Source: Azolla caroliniana (lineage: Eukaryota; Polypodiophyta). Taken from it: a DNA stretch of 64,000 nucleotides. The stretch spans positions 35,216,001 to 35,280,000 of the forward strand of contig JBHGNT010000001.1 in NCBI GenBank assembly GCA_043228905.1, read 5' to 3'. Both the position numbers and the translations under genes were made by a program. Position 1 is the first letter of the stretch, and every line of letters begins with the position of its first letter. Below the pieces are notes generated by a model. That model was not told where the DNA came from, ran no database searches, and worked only from the letters and a program-made list of their open reading frames with translations. Positions 59,001 to 64,000 of this stretch are shown in pieces.

Positions 59001-62000
59001 TTCATCCAAAAGATAACCTATGAGTTGGCCCGAAGAAATGATGCACACATGAAGAAAAAGATAAGAATACCATTGAACCATCGGTACAAGAGACTACAGC
59101 TCCAGCACCGGCCTTCCCAGGATTGCCATTAGATGCACCATGATAGGCCAACTGACAAAAAACCTGATGCAACAGAAGAAAAATACCATGACACATCATA
59201 ATCACGACATTATGAACTTCTTATTCTAGGAGGGGGAGGGGAGAGAGAGAGAAGATGGCAGTTGTTCTTTAAGGACTTACTATTTTAGTATCTGCAGATG
59301 AAAATGCTGATGAACATGGATCATTCAACAATTGCTCAAGTTGAAGTTTAGCATCTGACTCTTCAATCTGCCCATAACTTTTCAATCATTTCTAAAAAAA
59401 TTCGGGAAGTATGATATACAATCAGCATGCTGGAATATTTGCAATCAAACCTTTATTTTACACAACGATGCAAATGAAGTTGTGAATCGGCTCACAAGCT
59501 TGTTCTCTTACATGATTTGGACCAGATAGATATACATAAAGATAGGGACATTGTATACAGTTTAGCACATATATATAGAGAGAAAAAAGGCACCCAAGAA
59601 ATAGCAAAGTAAGGTATCATACCAGGGAGCCATGTTGCAGCATTGGCAAGTTTATCAGCCGCAGAATTGAATTCCTGCAAATGCAGAATAAAAGCATCTA
59701 TAAAGTCCAAGGACGACCCAATTTCACTCCTAATCACACATTCATCAATAAAAAATGGCAGGGCCATGCTATAACTGTATAGTCCTCATGAAGAATTATT
59801 CAGACAAGGTAAACTGACATGAAAATATAACTGGTCAATTATATCTTTATCTGTACCATCCTGAAACAATTACAAGATCGATGAGCCTGCGTTAAGAATC
59901 TCTTATTAATCAATAGACTAAATTAAAGTAGAAGAAAGGTACATCGATTGGATAGAAGAACCCAACCCTCCCGACCACCCCTGAGCTATGATCAAGACAT
60001 TAACCTTCCGACATAATCAGTTTTATGAGGGTAGCTAGACTTCATATATATACTTCTTCCTAGGCCCCTCCAACAGATGTCCTTTTCTACTTCATATTTA
60101 TACTCTCATTTCCCTTGAGCAGGAGTCACAAGTCACGGAATTCCTTTCTCATAGTCTTTTTGTACAAGATAATCCCTCTTATATTATATCAGAATTTTTG
60201 GCAGTTGTTTTCTACCCATCAATCTCTAGAGAAGTAATAGAGATTAGATGTGATAATTCCCTACTTCAAATAAATTTTGAGGCATGCTTGGCTAACAATG
60301 ACTTGAGTATGAGCTATAGATAGCCTAACACCTAGACACGCAATACATGAAGAGTGTAAATTTACAATCACATATTTGTAGTTTTTATCTTTTTATTACA
60401 CCTGTTTCATCTTTCTATATCTCTCATGCACTTCAACACTTAATGTATAAATGAATCAGGTGGGAAAAAACGTTATAAAGGATCCATTCGAATAAACAAA
60501 TCAATTTAAATATTCATAAGACAAACAAAAGGAGCAAAATGAATGTGCATGCAGTAAAGAGACAAACAGAAGATGGCAAGAAGCTGAAATAACATCCACA
60601 TACCAAACATAAAAACACAAATCAACAAACTTAGATATTGTTGAAGGCATACCCTATAGACATGTTTAATCGAGAAATAATGGAACTTTTTCTTGAGTTC
60701 CATGACCTCAGCAAAAGATGCTGCCAAATTCTCACTTCTAAGCTTCCACTGCCCCATTACCTGAACAAAATATGATAAGAAAAAAAAAAACTTCAACTTT
60801 ATGCTAATTACATCTAAAGTCCGTTCTTTATAAGATAATAAACTATACCTGTTTGCATACAAGTTTTGAGTCCCCTTGTGCTTCAATATGATAAATGCCT
60901 TGATCCAAGGCTGCCTGTAAGCCAATAATAAGTGCTTGATATTCTGCAAAATTGCATGTAGTAACACCAACTCCTTTTGTGAGCTCACAAATCTGCAATA
61001 ATATCAATCAACAATCTAAACATCAGCTCAATCATAGGCTTCAACTGGAGATTTGATAAACATACTGACCTGTCAAAATCAATTATATGAAAACTCTATA
61101 AAGTCAATAAACATATCAATATGAAATTCCAAACTTAAAGAAACAGTAGAAAATGCCCATTACAACATTACTTGTCCTTACAATAATATTATTAGGACAC
61201 AATATGAAAAATCATTCATGGATGGTATGCTTTAAGCTCAGAATCTCAATTTCTACAATTGGTGTAGAATACTTCGCATACAGTACGCATAGAATACGTA
61301 TGTTAAGTATTCTACAAGTATTCTAACTTTTTAAAAAAAATAGTTAGAATACTTCAGAGTATTCTAAAATGTATTCTAAACATAGAATACACGTTTTTTA
61401 ACAACTATATTTTCTACTGTTTTAGTTGTATCTTTATGCTTAGAGTTTTGAAAAACATTCCTCCAACTTTCCATAGATAATTTCCATTCATTTATAGTTA
61501 CATAAATGTTGTAATTCCATCAGTTAAAATATTTCAAGTGACGAGGATTTACTGCACAAAGTGATCCATCCTTTAGAGACTTTGATCTCCACTGCATTTC
61601 CATCAAAAGCCTGGCTATTTATAATTATAGCTATATACTTAATAGTATCAGGTGTTCCACCACTTTAGATTTGCTTACTGCTACATTTCAAGTACACAAA
61701 TATAGCAACTTTTTTCATTCATTTCATGATTCTTTTCAATGGACAATTTCTATTTGTTAATACTTTTACCTAACATTGTCTTTTCCTACACCACAAGTTA
61801 CATCAACTGAAGTTCTTCATGACAACTGCATGAAAAGCTGAAAAATAGGGCCAAGCGTTTCTCACATGGCGACATTTTCTCTTCACAGTTTACAGTACTT
61901 TTCAGAAGAAATTTTTTCATCAATACAAGGTGATATGATACAATGAATGTGTACCATCAGTTATAAACTTCTTCATTAAATTTTTCTCTCATTTGTCTAT

Positions 62001-63128
62001 AGTTTTCTGAAGGAAGATTAAATCATAATATGGCAGCATTTTGCTAATTCCATTATAATTTTGGGTGGATTTTTTTATAAAGTTATAGTTATACTTATAT
62101 TATCTACATCTATAGATACATATTTATGTGTGTATGTAGGTAGATAGGTATGGAAATATGCTTAATTTATACCGTCAAGTTAGAAACTTTGCTCATATTC
62201 CATGTAAAGAAGAAAATAAGAGAAACGTGCAAGATTTCTCTTTCATTCTTCTACATGTTTCTCTCATTTCACTATAATTTTCCTCTTATGTTCATCAAGT
62301 TAGAAGATTTTCTCAGCACTACATTTGAAAAGGAGGATTTTCACCACAATTCGGCAATATTTTCTCTACCATTCCACTACTTTCTGTTTCAATTCAATAC
62401 AACTTTCTTCTTATGTTCCGTCGAGTTAAAATATCTGCTCACCATTACACTTAAAGAAGACAAAATTGACTGGAAATGCAGCATTTTTCTTTATTTTAGC
62501 TATATTTTCCTTCCATTTTTACCAAACGTTTCTCTTATATTTTGACAGAACAGCAATTCTCTTACATTTTTATGCTATAACATTTCAATTCCGTTTACAC
62601 ACAACATTTTTTAAAAGGGCAAGATTTTCTTACTACAGATCCATCTGGATGCTTCAGAAGAGCTCCAGCTCCAGCTTTTCCCGGATTTCCTTTGGAAGCG
62701 CCATCAAATTCGAGGCCAAAGATAACCTATATTTATCGCATATATAAAATAAACGCTCCACAAAGAAATGAAATATCACCAAATGTTGAGAAACAAACTT
62801 CAGCAGGCATACAGGCAGACATGCATACAGCAGGGAAAATGAAAGTTGAACAAAAATGCTGAGAAAAACTCCCTGAAAGATACAGAAACAGATAGAAAGA
62901 GCACAAAAATGTGGTATCAGCAAAGGAATTTCGAAATAAACGCATACTCGATAGAGATGAAAGAGATGCGATGATGTTGATGATCATGATACTATATACC
63001 TCTGTTGTTGTTTCTTCTACTGTTGTTGATTCTTCTACTGCTGTTGTTGAGTCGTCTTCTTTTCGCGACGAAGACTGAGTTTTGCGAGGAAGTTTCTTAC
63101 CTCCACGTTTACTGCTCAGCTTCGCCAT
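56048..63128 (-). CDS. Protein with tandem RNase H domains, one active and one degenerate
   Basis: RNase H cleaves RNA in RNA-DNA hybrids. Exons: 63000-63128, 62634-62726, 60849-60992, 60653-60760, 59623-59674, 59281-59360, 59071-59163, 57382-57525, 57172-57279, 57012-57063, 56552-56829, 56417-56435 and 56048-56100, giving 450 residues. Residues 1-43 are basic then Thr/Glu-rich (KLSSKRGGKKLPRKTQ). Domain A (44-176) has EFDGASKGNPG, NFAEYQAL, GDSKLVCKQ and NSAADKLAN, so Asp51, Glu91, Asp115 and Asp165 are intact. Domain B (203-335) reads AYHGASNGNPG, YAHYQAL, GDAVLVYKQ and NSEACILAG; only Asp274 remains, while His210, His250 and Cys324 replace the others. A Ser/Asn-rich tail follows. Exon 6 may instead begin at 59367, but then the frame breaks; the 59360 acceptor yields LPE, as after exon 10. 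The last two small exons are less certain. Two separate genes cannot be fully excluded. Confidence 0.83.
61250..61410. repeat. TAGAATAC-rich intronic element (copy 2)
   Basis: Lies in RNase H intron 2. It holds many GAATAC/GTATTC words, including the palindrome-like AATACTTCAGAGTATT, then TCTAAAATGTA and ATAGAATACACGTTTTTT. It matches the order of words at 40540-40640. Confidence 0.65.
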
Positions 63129-63645
63129 TGCTTAAACCCTCTATCTCTTCGTGCGTCCAAAATCAGTGTAAGTGTATGTATATACGTATACATGCATAGA
63201 ATGAACCATACGTAACATACGTGCATTCGCATTCGAGAGTATTCAATCAAACCAAACGTGTATGGTAAATCATCTCAACGTTGGATTGGATTTATACGAT
63301 GGACAAAAAATTTAAGATTGGAATTTCAAAAAATGACTATGGTCTATATTATATATTGATTGAATCAAATGTCAACACAATTGAAAGTTCAAAACTTAGG
63401 ATTACTTAACTACTAACCATTAGAAAGCATGAACATAAAAATCAAATAATTCAAAGACATAATTGTATTGATGATGAGCTCATCTTGCAATTATCGATGT
63501 TCTCATCTCACAACTAGTGAAGGTATCAATTTCTTCACTTTAGAACTTTACAAAAAAATGATTATGAACTATAGAGATTGAATCAAAATATATCATTATA
63601 AATTATAATCAAATGTTCAAAAACTCATAAAACGTATATTCGAGA
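63129..63645. other. 5' flank of the RNase H gene
   Basis: Contains the likely promoter and leader of the minus-strand RNase H gene. Sequence is AT-rich with a GTATGTATATACGTATAC stretch near 63173-63190. No other gene is seen. Confidence 0.5.
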
Positions 63646-64000
63646 ACTTGAACAAAACATGACACTAACATAAAATTTTACTAAACATGACACTAACATA
63701 AAATTTTACTAAACATGACACTAACATAAAATTTTACTAGGACATGACACTAGAGAGAGAGAGAGAGAGATGAGAAAATTGGGATTCAAACCCAATATAT
63801 AATCAATAATAAGACAACAACTTACCACTAGGGTGAGCTAATTTTGAACAATAAAATAATTAGAAGAAGAAACTAACACATAACTTGAACAAAACATGAC
63901 ACTAACATAAAATTTTACTAGGACATGACACTAGAGAGAGAGATGAGAAAATTGGGATTCAAACCCAAGACATAATCAATAATAAGACAACAACTTACCA
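63646..64000. repeat. Large direct repeat with short internal units
   Basis: GACACTAACATAAAATTTTA plus CTA occurs three times near 63661-63740 and again at 63898. A longer block (GGACATGACACTAGAGAGAG, then ATGAGAAAATTGGGATTCAA, ATAATCAATAATAAGACAAC, AACTTACCA) is present at about 63739-63828 and 63922-64000. The second copy runs off the window. It could be the edge of a transposon or its LTR, but no terminus or coding part is visible. Confidence 0.85.

Noticed and set aside
59281-63128. Annotating two separate RNase H genes
   Set aside because: Exon 7 lacks a start codon and exons 5-7 can be joined in frame with a junction matching the paralogous one, so one gene is simpler; left open pending transcripts.

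Overview
The window is nuclear DNA of a land plant. It carries spliced protein genes with GT-AG introns, long AT-rich non-coding stretches, many dinucleotide microsatellites and short minisatellites, a Pol III tRNA gene, and plant-specific families: a PLS-class pentatricopeptide repeat protein, a leucine-rich-repeat extensin and a plant CDC48B-type ATPase. The species cannot be fixed from sequence alone. The long introns, low gene density and long PLS-type PPR protein would fit a fern or another non-angiosperm, but that is a weak inference.

Layout, left to right. At 1325-1655 (minus) is the first coding exon of a nuclear/organellar uracil-DNA glycosylase whose remaining exons lie outside the window. 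At 5117-10904 (plus) is a four-exon cornichon-family cargo receptor. At 13574-16927 (minus) is an eight-exon neuroguidin-like Sas10/Utp3/C1D protein of ribosome biogenesis. At 18641-23259 (minus) is an eleven-exon PEX10, the peroxisomal RING E3 ligase. From 23.3 to 27.4 kb there are repeats and one faint LINE-like relic. At 27461-29476 (plus) is an intronless leucine-rich-repeat extensin with a histidine/proline-rich tandem repeat tail. At 31383-35982 (plus) is a twelve-exon CDC48B-like AAA ATPase, convergent with an organellar-type alanyl-tRNA synthetase of about thirteen exons at 38596-45904 (minus). At 48541-51342 (minus) is a 933-residue PPR protein whose E domain continues out of frame beyond its stop. 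At 54099-54170 (plus) is tRNA-Asp(GTC). At 56048-63128 (minus) is a thirteen-exon gene for a protein with two tandem RNase H domains.

These are unrelated housekeeping genes, not a pathway cluster. They cover DNA repair (UNG), secretory traffic (cornichon), ribosome assembly (neuroguidin), peroxisome import (PEX10), cell wall (LRX), a CDC48-type segregase (CDC48B), organelle translation and RNA processing (AlaRS, PPR), and R-loop/RNA-DNA hybrid handling (RNase H).

I found no clearly new biological system. The strongest unusual observation is the RNase H gene. A four-exon RNase H module has been duplicated in tandem with identical exon lengths (93, 144, 108 and 52 nt) and intron phases. The first copy keeps all four catalytic acidic residues and the second has lost three, which suggests an active domain fused to a pseudo-RNase H domain. 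Other points are a GC-AG intron in AlaRS, a decayed duplicate exon in CDC48B, a frameshifted E/E+ tail on the PPR gene, and several minisatellites. Exon borders were set by reading frame, splice consensus and remembered family similarity; no alignment or transcript data were available.
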